64,000 bases of DNA. Source: Pseudobutyrivibrio sp. ACV-2. GTDB taxonomy: Bacteria > Bacillota > Clostridia > Lachnospirales > Lachnospiraceae. Shown one piece after another: positions 41,398 through 51,135 of this stretch (the first letter of the stretch is position 1; the number at the start of each line of letters is the position of its first letter). Below the pieces are notes generated by a model. The model was not told where the DNA came from and searched no databases. It saw nothing but the letters and a program-made list of their open reading frames with translations. Location of the stretch: positions 62,001-126,000 of the forward strand of contig NZ_FNQZ01000003.1 of assembly GCF_900107545.1 (NCBI RefSeq), in the 5' to 3' direction. The position numbers and the translations under genes were made by a program.

Positions 41398-42642
41398 ATG
41401 GGAAAGTTATTCACATCAGAATCAGTAACAGAAGGACATCCAGACAAAATTGCAGATCAAATCTCTGATGCAATCCTTGATGAGCTACTTGCTCAGGATC
41501 CATATTCAAGAGTAGCTGCTGAGACAACAGTAGCAACCGGTCTTGCACTTGTAGTTGGAGAAATCACAACAAAGGCATATGTAGACATTGCAAAAATAGC
41601 AAAGGAAACAATCAGAGAAATCGGTTATGTAAACAACGTAGACGGCTACAATGCAGACTCAATCGCAGTGCTTACATCAATCGATGAGCAGTCAGCAGAT
41701 ATAGCACTTGGTGTTGATAAAGCATTTGAATCAAAACAGGAAGGAGCGACAGAGGACTTTGGAACAGGCGCAGGTGATCAGGGAATTATCTTTGGATACG
41801 CAACAGATGAAACAGAAGAATATTTACCACCAGCTATTTCATTTGCTCATCGTCTTACTAGAAGACTTACAGAAGTTCGAAAGAATGGAACACTTCCATA
41901 CCTAAGACCAGATGGAAAATCACAGGTTACAGTGGAATTCGAAGAAGATGGAAAGACTGTAAAAAGAGTACATACCATTGTCATTTCAACACAGCATTCA
42001 GAGGATGTAACTCTTGAACAGATAAGAGCTGATATTATCGAGCATGTTATCAAGCCGGTAATTCCAGCAGAACTCCTTGACGAAGATACAATCTACTATG
42101 TAAATCCAACAGGCAGATTTGTTATCGGAGGACCTCAGGGCGACGCAGGACTGACAGGACGTAAGATCATCGTGGATACCTATGGTGGAACAGGTCGTCA
42201 CGGCGGCGGTGCTTTCTCAGGAAAGGATCCAACAAAGGTTGACCGTTCTGCAGCCTACGCAGCTCGCTGGGTAGCAAAGAACCTTGTAGCTGCAGGTGTA
42301 GCAAAGAGACTTGAAGTAGAGCTTGCATACGCAATTGGCGTAGCAAAGCCAGTATCAATAGCAGTGGACACATTTGGTACAGGAGTGATAGATGATGAAA
42401 AGATTGTTCAGATTATTGAAAAAGTATTTGACCTCAGACCAGCAGCAATCATTGATGCCTTGGATTTACGTAGGCCAATCTACAAGCAGACTGCTGCTTA
42501 TGGACACTTCGGCAGGACAGACATTGACCTTCCTTGGGAGCATTTAGATAAGGTGGATGAGATAAAAAATTTTTTAGATGAGATTAGAGTTGATTTAGCT
42601 GTTCAGTTTATTTCTGAGGCTAAAGAAACAGTGACAGTATAA
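41398..42642 (+). CDS. metK: S-adenosylmethionine synthetase
   Basis: Makes SAM from ATP and methionine. The 414 residues are slightly longer than the usual 380-400. Motifs: [29 protein letters not shown], and the C-terminal [16 protein letters not shown] and [20 protein letters not shown] is close upstream. It heads the nitrogenase-like operon, 14 bases before the NifH-like gene. Its presence here rather than in a housekeeping place suggests local SAM supply for the radical-SAM-like proteins and links to the nucleosidase downstream. Confidence 0.95.
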   Translation: MGKLFTSESVTEGHPDKIADQISDAILDELLAQDPYSRVAAETTVATGLALVVGEITTKAYVDIAKIAKETIREIGYVNNVDGYNADSIAVLTSIDEQSADIALGVDKAFESKQEGATEDFGTGAGDQGIIFGYATDETEEYLPPAISFAHRLTRRLTEVRKNGTLPYLRPDGKSQVTVEFEEDGKTVKRVHTIVISTQHSEDVTLEQIRADIIEHVIKPVIPAELLDEDTIYYVNPTGRFVIGGPQGDAGLTGRKIIVDTYGGTGRHGGGAFSGKDPTKVDRSAAYAARWVAKNLVAAGVAKRLEVELAYAIGVAKPVSIAVDTFGTGVIDDEKIVQIIEKVFDLRPAAIIDALDLRRPIYKQTAAYGHFGRTDIDLPWEHLDKVDEIKNFLDEIRVDLAVQFISEAKETVTV

Positions 42643-42656
42643 GGAAGGGTAGAACA

Positions 42657-43532
42657 ATGGCAGAGAAAATTGGAAAACATATAGCAATATATGGTAAAGG
42701 CGGAATTGGGAAATCAACAACAACATCAAATATCAGTGCAGCCCTTGCAGAGGCTGGCTACAGAGTAATCCAGATTGGATGTGATCCAAAGAGTGATTCA
42801 ACAAATACACTTCGTGGAAATAACTACCTTCCAACAGTTCTTGATAGCCTTCGCGAAGGTAACAAGATTCACTTGGATGATATTTCAGTAAAGGGCTTTG
42901 GCGGAGTGCTTTGCATCGAATCCGGTGGTCCAGTTCCAGGTGTAGGCTGTGCAGGTCGTGGTATTAATGCAGCTGTAAATCTTCTTCAGGAGCTTAATCT
43001 TTTCGAAGAGTTCAAGCCAGATTACGTACTTTATGATGTACTTGGCGACGTTGTGTGCGGTGGTTTTGCTGTTCCAATCAGAGATGGCATTACAGATAGA
43101 GCATACGTAGTTTCATCATCTGATTTCATGGCTTTATATGCAGCAAACAACCTGTTCAAGGCTATCAACAAATATGCACCTACAGGTGGTGCAAAGCTTG
43201 GTGGTGTTATTGCAAACAGCATGAAGCCTGGTTATCACAGAGAAATCGTAGAGGATTTTGTAGCAAAGACAGGCACAAGCATTGCAGGCTATGTAAATCG
43301 TTCTATCGATGTGCAGCAGTCAGAGCTTTACGGAAAGACAGTTATCGAGGCTAAGCCAAACAGTGCTCAGGCTGATATTTATAGAAATCTTGCTAAATAT
43401 ATTGCAGAAAATGAAAACCTTGTAGTTCCAAATCCACTTGGTTCAGCAGATTTAAGAGATTGGGCTAGAAGCTGGGGAGACCGTATATACGATATTGAAA
43501 ATGGAGTAGTCGGCGTTGCTGAAGCCATTTAA
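42657..43532 (+). CDS. NifH-like reductase component (ATP-dependent iron protein)
   Basis: A 291-residue P-loop Fe protein homologue. Walker A GKGGIGKS at 13-20; DPKSDST; Fe4S4 ligands Cys98 (GVGCAGRG) and Cys134 (GDVVCGGFA), shared between two subunits. The Arg in CAGRG, ADP-ribosylated in NifH, is present. It would transfer electrons with ATP hydrolysis to the partner encoded just downstream. There is no nitrogenase cofactor gene set (nifB/E/N) in the window, so nitrogen fixation is unlikely; it belongs with the nitrogenase-like (group IV type) reductases. Confidence 0.92.
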   Translation: MAEKIGKHIAIYGKGGIGKSTTTSNISAALAEAGYRVIQIGCDPKSDSTNTLRGNNYLPTVLDSLREGNKIHLDDISVKGFGGVLCIESGGPVPGVGCAGRGINAAVNLLQELNLFEEFKPDYVLYDVLGDVVCGGFAVPIRDGITDRAYVVSSSDFMALYAANNLFKAINKYAPTGGAKLGGVIANSMKPGYHREIVEDFVAKTGTSIAGYVNRSIDVQQSELYGKTVIEAKPNSAQADIYRNLAKYIAENENLVVPNPLGSADLRDWARSWGDRIYDIENGVVGVAEAI

Positions 43533-43549
43533 GTCGTGGAGGATTTAGT

Positions 43550-44944
43550 ATGAGTTTTTTAGATGAAAGAAAAGCCCTCACAAGAGAAAAAAGACTAAGT
43601 GCCCTCAGTCATTTTCATGGTACTTTGGAAGGCCTTATCGATGAGACATCAGGAGCAGAAATCAAACAAAGAGTCAGGACTTTTTCCCAGATTCACATCG
43701 ATGAGACTATAAATGCTTTTGAGGTGTTATCCAAGATTGAGGATGCGGCTATTATAGTCAATGGTTCTGTGGGGTGTGGAAATATTGGACTTATAAATGC
43801 AGGGGAGAATTATAACTGGTACAGTACGAATCTTGTAGAAAGAGACACTATTTTAGGTGGTGATGATAAGCTTAGAGAAGCTGTTCTGCGAGCAAATGAA
43901 GAGCAGCATCCAAAGGCTATCTTTATCATCGGTACACCGGTAGTTGCCATCAATAATGACGATATCAATTCAGTTATTTTAGAGCTTGAGGATGAGGTTG
44001 GTGTTCCAATCATTAGCATCTATACAGATGGATTTAAGACAAAAACACCTGTAACAGGATACGATATAGTGACTCATAGCCTTTTAAAATATGTGGTAGA
44101 TAAATTTATAGAGGAAAAAGAAGACTTTATCAATATTATTTCCTTTTCCGAAAGCATAGAGGACATTGAGGCTGTCACTGAAAGCTTTGAGGCTTTAAAT
44201 ATCAACTATCAGGTTATTCCAAGATTTTCTTCCATAGAAGATATAAAGGCTGCATCAAGGGCGAGAGCTACAGTAGTATTAAATCCAGAGGAAGGTGAGT
44301 ATTTGGCAAAGGAACTTGAAGAGGTATTTAATGTTCCATACATTGCCAGCGAGGCTCCAATCGGATTTAGAGGTACTAAAAAATTTCTGCTTAAATTGGC
44401 AACCTTTTTAAATATTGAAGATAAGGCTATTAAATATGTTGATGAAATAGAAGAGGAACTTACAAAGAGCCTTACAAAGGATTTGTTAGCTGATAAAAAG
44501 GTATTTGTAGATGCTTCATTTAGCAGAATACCTGCATATGCCAGATTCCTTCAGTATCTTGGAGGAACTATTGTAGGTATAGGTTCACCATTTATTGATT
44601 TAGAGAACAGGAAGCAGATTGGTAAACTTGATTTTCTTTCTAAGGGAACCACAGTTGTAATTGGAAACGGACAGTATTTTGAAAAAGCAAACGCTATTTC
44701 AAAGAGCGAGACAGATCTTTATATCACTGAATATACAGGCGGTTCATTTGCTATTGATGAAGGTGCAGCTGTAGTATCAACAAATAAAATAGAAACCTAT
44801 GGTTTCAAAGGAGTTTTGGTTTTACATGATGCTATTGTAAAAGCTCTAAGATTTGTTGAAAAGGCAGATGTTGAAGAAAGTATTTATAAGGCCAGCTGGA
44901 AACGGAGAAGTGGAAACTGGTATGTAAAGCAGGAGGTAAGTTAA
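43550..44944 (+). CDS. Nitrogenase-like catalytic component, NifD-like subunit
   Basis: A 464-residue oxidoreductase/nitrogenase component 1 protein. It has the ERDTILGGDDKLREAV motif near the Fe-protein interface and GSVGCGNIGL, with Cys76 its only cysteine. Where nitrogenases carry the third P-cluster ligand (CP-x-GDD), this protein reads IGTPVVAINNDD, without cysteine. The C-terminal cofactor cysteine of NifD is absent too. With Cys12, Cys37 and Cys100 of the partner, four ligands for one Fe4S4 cluster could be formed. Its stop is followed at once by the partner start. Confidence 0.88.
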   Translation: MSFLDERKALTREKRLSALSHFHGTLEGLIDETSGAEIKQRVRTFSQIHIDETINAFEVLSKIEDAAIIVNGSVGCGNIGLINAGENYNWYSTNLVERDTILGGDDKLREAVLRANEEQHPKAIFIIGTPVVAINNDDINSVILELEDEVGVPIISIYTDGFKTKTPVTGYDIVTHSLLKYVVDKFIEEKEDFINIISFSESIEDIEAVTESFEALNINYQVIPRFSSIEDIKAASRARATVVLNPEEGEYLAKELEEVFNVPYIASEAPIGFRGTKKFLLKLATFLNIEDKAIKYVDEIEEELTKSLTKDLLADKKVFVDASFSRIPAYARFLQYLGGTIVGIGSPFIDLENRKQIGKLDFLSKGTTVVIGNGQYFEKANAISKSETDLYITEYTGGSFAIDEGAAVVSTNKIETYGFKGVLVLHDAIVKALRFVEKADVEESIYKASWKRRSGNWYVKQEVS

Positions 44945-46387
44945 ATGTCAAATGTAATAAGAAATCCTCGAAATGGATGTGCACTCCACGGAGCTTTACA
45001 GACAGTTCAGGAGATAAATGGAGTGGTTCCAGTTGTGCATGCAAATGCAGGCTGTGGGGTAATTAATTATCTTGCAAATGGAGGCGCATCTTCAGGAACA
45101 GCAAAATATTCAGGCTTTTCAGTTCCAGGAACAGCAGCACAGGAGCGACATGTAATCTTCGGCGGTGCATCAAGACTTAGAGAGCAGATAAAAAATACTA
45201 TAAAGGTTGTTAATGGAGATTTGTATGTAATCTTAAACAGCTGTGAATCTGCAATGGTAGGTGATGATGTAGATGCCATGACCAGAGAGATTGTGGAACA
45301 GGGAGAGCCAGTTGTAGATACATTGATTGCTGGATTTAATGGTGGCACTCATTACGGTTACGAGCATGTTTTAACAGACATACTTAAGTCCATTGATAAT
45401 GTTAAAAAATCCGAATCTCAAAAGAATTCAAAGCTTGTAAATATATTTGGAATTATTCCCGGTAAGGATCCTTACTGGCAGGGAAATCTCGATGAGATTT
45501 CAAGAATTCTCGAAGGTGTTGGCCTGCAAGCAAATGTAATCGTTGGTGCCACAGGAAGCTATGAAGATTTATCAAATGCTAAAAATGCAGCTTTATCTAT
45601 TGTATTTTCAAGATGGGGCGAGCAGCCAGCAAAGCTTTTAGAGGAAAAATATGGAATCCCAAGAGTAATCAGACCATCATTGCCTATAGGAGTTGAAGGA
45701 ATTAAGGAATTGGTTGCATCTATAAAGGATGTAATTCAGCTAGATGAGGACAAGCTTTTATCATTCATCCAAAGGGAAGAAATCTATGAAAAAAATCTCT
45801 TAAGAAGAGTGAGAGATGAGATTATTGAAAATGGTCTTTCAAAGAAAGCTGTCATTGTAGGAGATGAGGAACAGGTAATAAGAATAGGTGGATTTTTAAC
45901 AGAGAAGCTAGGCGTTGAGATTAATGCTGCTGTTCTTACAGATGCTCTGAAAAAGGATGAGGAGCATGAGACCCAAAATGACGAGCTGCTAAAGCATATC
46001 AGTAATAACGTATATAAATCTGTTGATCAAAAAGAAATCAATGATATCATTCGAGGAAGCAAGCCAGAAGTGATTTTTGCCAGTGCCCTTGAAACTAGGG
46101 TGGCTTCAAAATTAGATAAGCCTTTGGTTGAGATATCATACCCTATTGTAGATAAGCTTATCATTGGAAAGACCACTGTGGGAGTTAGAGGACTTGTAAC
46201 TATCATAGAAGATTACTTCACAGTAAATAGAGAGTTCGAAAATGCTAAGAGAGATAGACTGGTTAAAGAATTAAAAAACGAAACTGGTAATAATCAGTGG
46301 TATGAAAAAGAAGATAGCTATAGCAGGGTGAGAAGCAACAAAGGATTATACATTAGAAAGCAAGAGTTTAGTGTTAGCAATGGTTAA
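44945..46387 (+). CDS. Nitrogenase-like catalytic component, NifK-like subunit
   Basis: A 480-residue component 1 protein, paralogue of the preceding subunit. Three cysteines, all in the cluster positions: Cys12 (NGCALHGA), Cys37 (NAGCGVINY) and Cys100 (LNSCESAMVGDDVD). ERHVIFGGASRLREQI matches the Fe-protein docking segment. The combination of 3 + 1 cysteines is like protochlorophyllide-type reductases (DPOR) and unlike MoFe protein. Heterodimer with the 43550 product, reduced by the NifH-like protein. The substrate is unknown; sulfur-regulon context suggests an organosulfur compound or related ring. Confidence 0.88.
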   Translation: MSNVIRNPRNGCALHGALQTVQEINGVVPVVHANAGCGVINYLANGGASSGTAKYSGFSVPGTAAQERHVIFGGASRLREQIKNTIKVVNGDLYVILNSCESAMVGDDVDAMTREIVEQGEPVVDTLIAGFNGGTHYGYEHVLTDILKSIDNVKKSESQKNSKLVNIFGIIPGKDPYWQGNLDEISRILEGVGLQANVIVGATGSYEDLSNAKNAALSIVFSRWGEQPAKLLEEKYGIPRVIRPSLPIGVEGIKELVASIKDVIQLDEDKLLSFIQREEIYEKNLLRRVRDEIIENGLSKKAVIVGDEEQVIRIGGFLTEKLGVEINAAVLTDALKKDEEHETQNDELLKHISNNVYKSVDQKEINDIIRGSKPEVIFASALETRVASKLDKPLVEISYPIVDKLIIGKTTVGVRGLVTIIEDYFTVNREFENAKRDRLVKELKNETGNNQWYEKEDSYSRVRSNKGLYIRKQEFSVSNG

Positions 46388-46423
46388 CGAATAGACGTAG
46401 CGTGATTAGAAAAAGGGATGAAA

Positions 46424-47122
46424 ATGAAAAATGTATTAGTTGTTAGCGCATTGCCACAGGAGACAGATTACATCGATGAATATTTAAAAGATAAGCCTCA
46501 GTGGCAAAAGCAAAATGAAGGGGAATTTATAAATGCTGATAAAGATATTCACCTGCATGTAAGAGTACTGGGGGTAGGAAAGGTAAATGCAGCTTTTCAG
46601 ACCGCTGATGCAATCAATGATGTTCAGCCTGAATTGATTGTAAATGTTGGTGTGGCAGGTGGTCTGGCAGATGATTTGGATAGGGGTGCTGTTGCAATTG
46701 GGACAGATTATGTCCAGGTTGATATGAAGACTCTATTACCTGAAAATAGCCCGGTTATAGAATCAACACCTGATTATATCTTAGAGGGTATTTTAGAGGT
46801 GGCTAAAGCAAACAATATAACTTACAGAGCTGGACGAATAGCAACGGGTGATTTCGTTTTATATGAAAGACGAAAAAGGAGAGCTATCAAAAAAGAGTTT
46901 AATCCTATAGCATTTGATATGGAGACAGCAGCTGTAGCTCAGGTTGCAACTGCTAAAAAAATTGATTTTGTTGGTATCAGAAGTTTTTCTGATATGGCAA
47001 ATAAGAAAACTATAGGGTTACTAAGCAAAAAGGAAAACGTAAAGGCGTCAGAAAAGAGTTTGAGAGAGACAATACTAAGGACGCCAGCAAAATTGATAAT
47101 TGATTATTTGGAAAATGACTGA
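46424..47122 (+). CDS. mtnN: 5'-methylthioadenosine/S-adenosylhomocysteine nucleosidase
   Basis: Hydrolyses MTA, SAH and also 5'-deoxyadenosine to adenine plus the thio- or deoxyribose. The 232 residues show the PNP/UDP fold pattern: VNVGVAGGL, GDFVLYE, FDMETAAVAQVA and a DMAN-type motif (SFSDMANKK). Start set at 46424 behind AAAGGG; a start six bases upstream is possible. It is the last gene of the metK operon. It would clear 5'-deoxyadenosine from radical-SAM reactions or recycle methylthio sulfur. Its stop codon lies inside copy B of the CTAG hairpin. Confidence 0.88.
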   Translation: MKNVLVVSALPQETDYIDEYLKDKPQWQKQNEGEFINADKDIHLHVRVLGVGKVNAAFQTADAINDVQPELIVNVGVAGGLADDLDRGAVAIGTDYVQVDMKTLLPENSPVIESTPDYILEGILEVAKANNITYRAGRIATGDFVLYERRKRRAIKKEFNPIAFDMETAAVAQVATAKKIDFVGIRSFSDMANKKTIGLLSKKENVKASEKSLRETILRTPAKLIIDYLEND

Positions 47123-47162
47123 CTAGAAAACTAGAGGCATATAAACGGCCTCTAGTTTTTTT
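47119..47162 (+). promoter_or_regulatory. CTAG-hairpin attenuator, copy B (before ABC transporter 1)
   Basis: CTGACTAGAAAACTAGAGGC: the CTAG-AAAA-CTAG hairpin overlaps a perfect 11-bp terminator (47128-47138 with 47148-47158) and T7. The TGA of the nucleosidase gene is bases 47120-47122, within the motif. It ends the metK operon and leads into the transporter genes. Confidence 0.75.
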
Positions 47163-47176
47163 ATAGGGAAAAATAT

Positions 47177-47230
47177 ATGAAAAATTATCTGAAATTGTCC
47201 TGTGGGGGGATAAGCCAGTGTCGCAAATAA
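47177..47230 (+). CDS. Possible 17-residue leader peptide with two cysteines
   Basis: Reads MKNYLKLSCGGISQCRK, with AGGG nine bases upstream. It lies between attenuator B and the substrate-binding protein gene. The position parallels the Cys-rich leaders at 40763 and 54001, but it is short and has no attenuator after it, so the call is tentative. Confidence 0.3.
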   Translation: MKNYLKLSCGGISQCRK

Positions 47231-47270
47231 TTACGGGTTTATATTTTCTAAAAAACAGGAGGATTAATTT

Positions 47271-48275
47271 ATGAAGAAGAGAATAATGATTATGTTGGCA
47301 GCAGTTTTAGCACTTTCAATGGTGGGATGCGGAGAAACTGCGAATAAAAATGGGGAAGATGTGATTGAGTCCGGTGCGAAAATCGAAGGTGATGCTGGAG
47401 ACAATGTTGTACGTTTAGGTGCACAGCCGGGTGATATTTTAAATAATGTGGCAAAAGCTAAGGGTTTTTATGATGAAGAGGACTTAAAGGTGGAAGCACA
47501 GGTATTCAGTTATGGTCCACCAATTATCGAGGCTCTTACATCGGAGGATTTGGACGTAGGTTTTATGGGGGATCAACCTGCATTTTCAGGTATTTCAAAC
47601 GGGCTTGATATTCAAATTATTTCTACTACATCTGCCTCAAATAAACGTCATGGTTTAATTGCAAGAGAAGATTCAGGAATTAAAACACTTGCGGATTTAA
47701 AAGGCAAGAAGGTTTCTGTTCCAGTTGGCTCAAATGCTCAGCCATTACTTTATATCTATTTGGATTCAGTAGGTCTTACAGATAGTGATGTAGAGGTAAT
47801 CAACTTAGGTGTTGTAGATGCTGAGACAAGTATTATAGCAGGGGATATTGATGCAGCGGTTGTTTACGAGCCTCATTTTAGAAGTGTAGCTACAAAAGAA
47901 AATGGTGTTCATATTGTTACAGATGCAGAGGGCTACAAAGACTATGTAAGTATTAGTGTTGCAAGAACTGCCTATGGCAAAGAGCATGCTGAGGAGTTGG
48001 CAAAGCTTTTAAGAGCATGGGATAAGGCCGCTAAATGGGCAGAAGAGAATCCGGAAGAAGCAGCTGATATTGTCTATGAGGCAGATGGTACAGATAAGCA
48101 GACTACAATAACCAATCTTGAATTAGCTGATCAGAGAGTTAACTTTACAGAATCAGATATTAAGGCGTTAGTAGATGGCGAAGCACAATCAGCTCAGTAT
48201 GGACTCATTGAAAATGACTTTGATGTTAACGATTATATTAGTTTTGAATTTCTAGAGAAGGCAGGCTTACGTTAG
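47271..48275 (+). CDS. ABC transporter substrate-binding lipoprotein (SsuA/TauA/NMT1-like)
   Basis: A 334-residue lipoprotein. Lipobox LSMVGC with the lipidated Cys at residue 20. The mature protein has the type-II binding fold of the nitrate/sulfonate/taurine family (VRLGAQPGDILNNVAKAKGF, then GPPIIEALTSEDLDVGFMGD and LKGKKVSVPVGS). RBS AGGAGG. First gene of transporter 1, which includes permease, ATPase, a radical-SAM-like protein and a MATE protein. A sulfonate or thioether ligand is likely from context but not shown. Confidence 0.88.
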   Translation: MKKRIMIMLAAVLALSMVGCGETANKNGEDVIESGAKIEGDAGDNVVRLGAQPGDILNNVAKAKGFYDEEDLKVEAQVFSYGPPIIEALTSEDLDVGFMGDQPAFSGISNGLDIQIISTTSASNKRHGLIAREDSGIKTLADLKGKKVSVPVGSNAQPLLYIYLDSVGLTDSDVEVINLGVVDAETSIIAGDIDAAVVYEPHFRSVATKENGVHIVTDAEGYKDYVSISVARTAYGKEHAEELAKLLRAWDKAAKWAEENPEEAADIVYEADGTDKQTTITNLELADQRVNFTESDIKALVDGEAQSAQYGLIENDFDVNDYISFEFLEKAGLR

Positions 48276-48283
48276 GAGAGAGT

Positions 48284-49066
48284 ATGAAGGAAGATTCTAA
48301 ATTTAAGGAATATAGTGGTTCTTTTCTACTAGCAATATGGATACCTGCAATACTCGTAGTTTTATGGGCAATAGGCACTAACTCCGGTGCTTTAAATAAT
48401 TCAATATTTCCCACACCGCAAAGGTTATTTTCAAGCTGGAAGGAAATGATTTTGAGTGGAAAGTATTTAAACCATGTGCTTTCCAGCTTTGGAAGAGTAT
48501 TTAAAGGATTTTTTATTGGTAGTCTACTTGGGATTACAACTGGAACAATCATAGGATTATTTGCCGGAGCAAAAAAGTCCACAGTGGCTCTCATTGGAAT
48601 GTTAAGACCAATACCTGCAATTGCATTGATTCCTTTATTCATTCTTTCATTGGGAATTGGTGAGACATCAAAGGTAGCTGTTATAACACTTGGAAGCTTT
48701 TGGCCAATATTGATAAATACCATTGCAGGACTTTCCACTACAGATCCAAAGCTGTTAGAAGTAGGAACCATTTTTGACAAATCAAAAAGAGAAGTGTTGT
48801 TCAGGATTATTTTTCCCTCTGCAGCGCCATACATTTTTACAGGACTTCGTTTAGGCGTATCAAGCTCTTGGACTTGTGTGGTTGCAGCTGAGATGATTGC
48901 GGCTTCATCAGGTATAGGCTATCTGATTTCATATGGTCGCGAGATGGCTCAACCGGCAACATTGTTTATTGGCGTTTTTTCAATGGGTATCTTTGGATTG
49001 ATAATTGAACTTTTGGTAATCAATTTGCAGAAAAAAGCAATTTATTGGGTGCCAAATGCTAAATGA
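48284..49066 (+). CDS. ABC transporter permease (SsuC-like)
   Basis: A 260-residue permease with six membrane helices and the EAA loop around NTIAGLSTTDPKLLEVGTIF. TPQRLFSSWKEMI after the first helix is typical of the sulfonate/nitrate/taurine family. Nine bases after the binding-protein gene and 13 before the ATPase. Confidence 0.9.
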   Translation: MKEDSKFKEYSGSFLLAIWIPAILVVLWAIGTNSGALNNSIFPTPQRLFSSWKEMILSGKYLNHVLSSFGRVFKGFFIGSLLGITTGTIIGLFAGAKKSTVALIGMLRPIPAIALIPLFILSLGIGETSKVAVITLGSFWPILINTIAGLSTTDPKLLEVGTIFDKSKREVLFRIIFPSAAPYIFTGLRLGVSSSWTCVVAAEMIAASSGIGYLISYGREMAQPATLFIGVFSMGIFGLIIELLVINLQKKAIYWVPNAK

Positions 49067-49078
49067 TAGGAGGACATT

Positions 49079-49849
49079 ATGGGTATAGAAATAAAGAATG
49101 TAAAAAAAGTGTTTCCTATAAAAAATTCAAATATTGAAGTACTTAAGGACGTGGATTTATCTATTGCTGATGGTGAGATTATTAGTATTGTAGGCGGCAG
49201 TGGATGTGGCAAAAGTACACTACTAAGAATAATTTCTGGACTCGATTTTGCCACAGGTGGAGAAGTCGTAATTGATGGTAAAACTGTTGACGGTTCAACA
49301 AAGAAAGATATAGGAGTTGTCTTTCAGGAACCTAGGCTGTTTCCATGGAGTACGGTTGAGAAAAATATTGAATTTGGTATTACAGATAAATTAACAAAGG
49401 AAGAGAAAAAGAAAAAGGTAAAGTATTACATTGACCTTGTTGGCTTGACAGGTTTTGAGAAAGCTTTACCCCATCAGCTATCAGGAGGTATGCAGCAGCG
49501 TGTAAATATAGCCCGTTCACTTATAAACGAGCCAAAGGCGTTGCTTTTGGATGAACCCTTTGGAGCACTTGATGCATTTACAAAAATAAATCTCCAGAAT
49601 GAGGTCCTGAAAATCTGGGAGAAAAAGAAAACAACATTAATCATAGTAACCCATGATATAGACGAGGCGATTTATATGGGAAATCGAGTAGTAGTCATGT
49701 CAAGCAAACCTGGTGTAGTAAAGAAGGTGATTCCTGTTGAACTGCCTCGCAAGAGAAATAGAACAGGTACGGACTTCGCTTATATACGAAGAAAAGTTTA
49801 TTCAGAGTTTTTTGAAGAAACAGAGGAATTAGCAGAGTACGTAATTTAG
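49079..49849 (+). CDS. ABC transporter ATP-binding protein (SsuB-like)
   Basis: A 256-residue importer ATPase: Walker [14 protein letters not shown]-loop [11 protein letters not shown], signature [14 protein letters not shown], Walker [15 protein letters not shown]-loop [14 protein letters not shown]. The QEPRLFPW pattern is that of SsuB/TauB. It energises transporter 1. Confidence 0.92.
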   Translation: MGIEIKNVKKVFPIKNSNIEVLKDVDLSIADGEIISIVGGSGCGKSTLLRIISGLDFATGGEVVIDGKTVDGSTKKDIGVVFQEPRLFPWSTVEKNIEFGITDKLTKEEKKKKVKYYIDLVGLTGFEKALPHQLSGGMQQRVNIARSLINEPKALLLDEPFGALDAFTKINLQNEVLKIWEKKKTTLIIVTHDIDEAIYMGNRVVVMSSKPGVVKKVIPVELPRKRNRTGTDFAYIRRKVYSEFFEETEELAEYVI

Positions 49850-49863
49850 AAAAGGAGAATAAA

Positions 49864-51123
49864 ATGGCAGAAAGAAATGTTGAAATAGACAAAGAATTAC
49901 TGGCAGAAATTCAGTTAAAAAATGAGCTACAGGTTTATGGTATTAATTTTCCACCAGATATTTTCAAAAATCTGGAGCTTGGTACCAAGTATAAGGAACA
50001 GGTCAATGTATTATTTTCTTCTGATAGACATGCCCATGTTTCGTACAATTTCCCAGTCTGCTTTATAACACCTAAAGGTGGCTATCAGATACGGGTTGTA
50101 TGGGACAAAAGCAGTCCATATACACTTAAGTATGAGGATGGAAGATTTTTTGTTGAGTATCAGGGAAACATTGTTCTAGATAATGTAAGCTTTGCCAAAA
50201 GAGCAAAATACTATGATAAGAAAACATCTGATGGAACACTTATGAAAACTGTAGCGGTAGATTACGGTTATGGCCATATGTTTGTCTCATATAGTAATGA
50301 ATGCTTTTTAAAGGATAAGGGATTGGATTGCTTATTCTGCAATATCAATGCTACAAAGTCACTCTATGGCGAGCGAGATCAGGTTTCATGGAAGACTCCT
50401 AAACAGATTGGAGAGACTATTGCCGAAGGCTACAAGGAAGGCTTTAACAAGATGACGGTCAGTGGTGGATTTATTCCGGAACGTCGTGAAGTTGAATACT
50501 ATATCGATGTTGCAGAAGCTATCCAGGAAGCTACAGGCTTACAGGACTTTAATGGAACAGCCTGTGTTGGAGCAACAACTGACTTTTCCGTATTTGAGAA
50601 CTACAAGCAGGCAGGTTTTAAAACAATCGCCAGCAACATTGAAATATGGAATCCTAAAATGTTTGACGTCATCTGCCCAGGAAAGACAGAGTACTGTGGT
50701 GGAAGAGAAAACTGGATTAAAGCTCTTTTATATGAGGTCGATGTTTTTGGTAAATTCAATGTACGCTCTACTATGGTTTCAGGTATCGAGCCAAAGCAGG
50801 ATACATTAGAGGGTTTACAGTTTTTGGTTGAGCATGGAGTTGTGGCACTGCCTAGTCAGTGGAATCCAAACTGCGGTTCAGCTTTAGAGGGACACAGAAC
50901 GCCAAATGCAGAGTGGCACTGGGATGTTTTCGAGAAGGCAGTTGCCCTTTATAGAAATAATGGTCTTACCTGGCAACAGTTTGCAGATGCAACAGCCGGT
51001 AGTGATTCTGTAGCTCACGATTTGTTCCGATTATACGAGGGCATTCCAACAAGTGAAATTGTAACAGGAACAAACCGTATCATTACAGCTGAAGAGTTTA
51101 TTCAGGAGGCTGTTGCTGTATAG
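49864..51123 (+). CDS. Radical-SAM-like protein with CX8CX2C motif (paralogue 1)
   Basis: A 419-residue protein. A 130-residue N-terminal domain precedes the cluster motif Cys147-X8-Cys156-X2-Cys159 (ECFLKDKGLDCLFCNIN), an unusual spacing; the classic is CX3CX2C. A GGF-type glycine segment for SAM follows (TVSGGFIPERREVEYYIDVA), then FNGTACVGA and ICPGKTEYCGGRENW, and late GIEPK and NPNCGSALEGHR. No named family is recognised. It shares the core with the 54240 product. Co-encoded with transporter 1, it may act on the imported compound. Confidence 0.72.
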   Translation: MAERNVEIDKELLAEIQLKNELQVYGINFPPDIFKNLELGTKYKEQVNVLFSSDRHAHVSYNFPVCFITPKGGYQIRVVWDKSSPYTLKYEDGRFFVEYQGNIVLDNVSFAKRAKYYDKKTSDGTLMKTVAVDYGYGHMFVSYSNECFLKDKGLDCLFCNINATKSLYGERDQVSWKTPKQIGETIAEGYKEGFNKMTVSGGFIPERREVEYYIDVAEAIQEATGLQDFNGTACVGATTDFSVFENYKQAGFKTIASNIEIWNPKMFDVICPGKTEYCGGRENWIKALLYEVDVFGKFNVRSTMVSGIEPKQDTLEGLQFLVEHGVVALPSQWNPNCGSALEGHRTPNAEWHWDVFEKAVALYRNNGLTWQQFADATAGSDSVAHDLFRLYEGIPTSEIVTGTNRIITAEEFIQEAVAV

Positions 51124-51135
51124 TGAGGGCTTAAT

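Noticed and set aside
42657-46387. Nitrogen-fixing nitrogenase or methylthio-alkane reductase
   Set aside because: No nifE/N/B genes in the window, the NifD-like subunit lacks two P-cluster cysteines and the cofactor cysteine. Called nitrogenase-like with open substrate.
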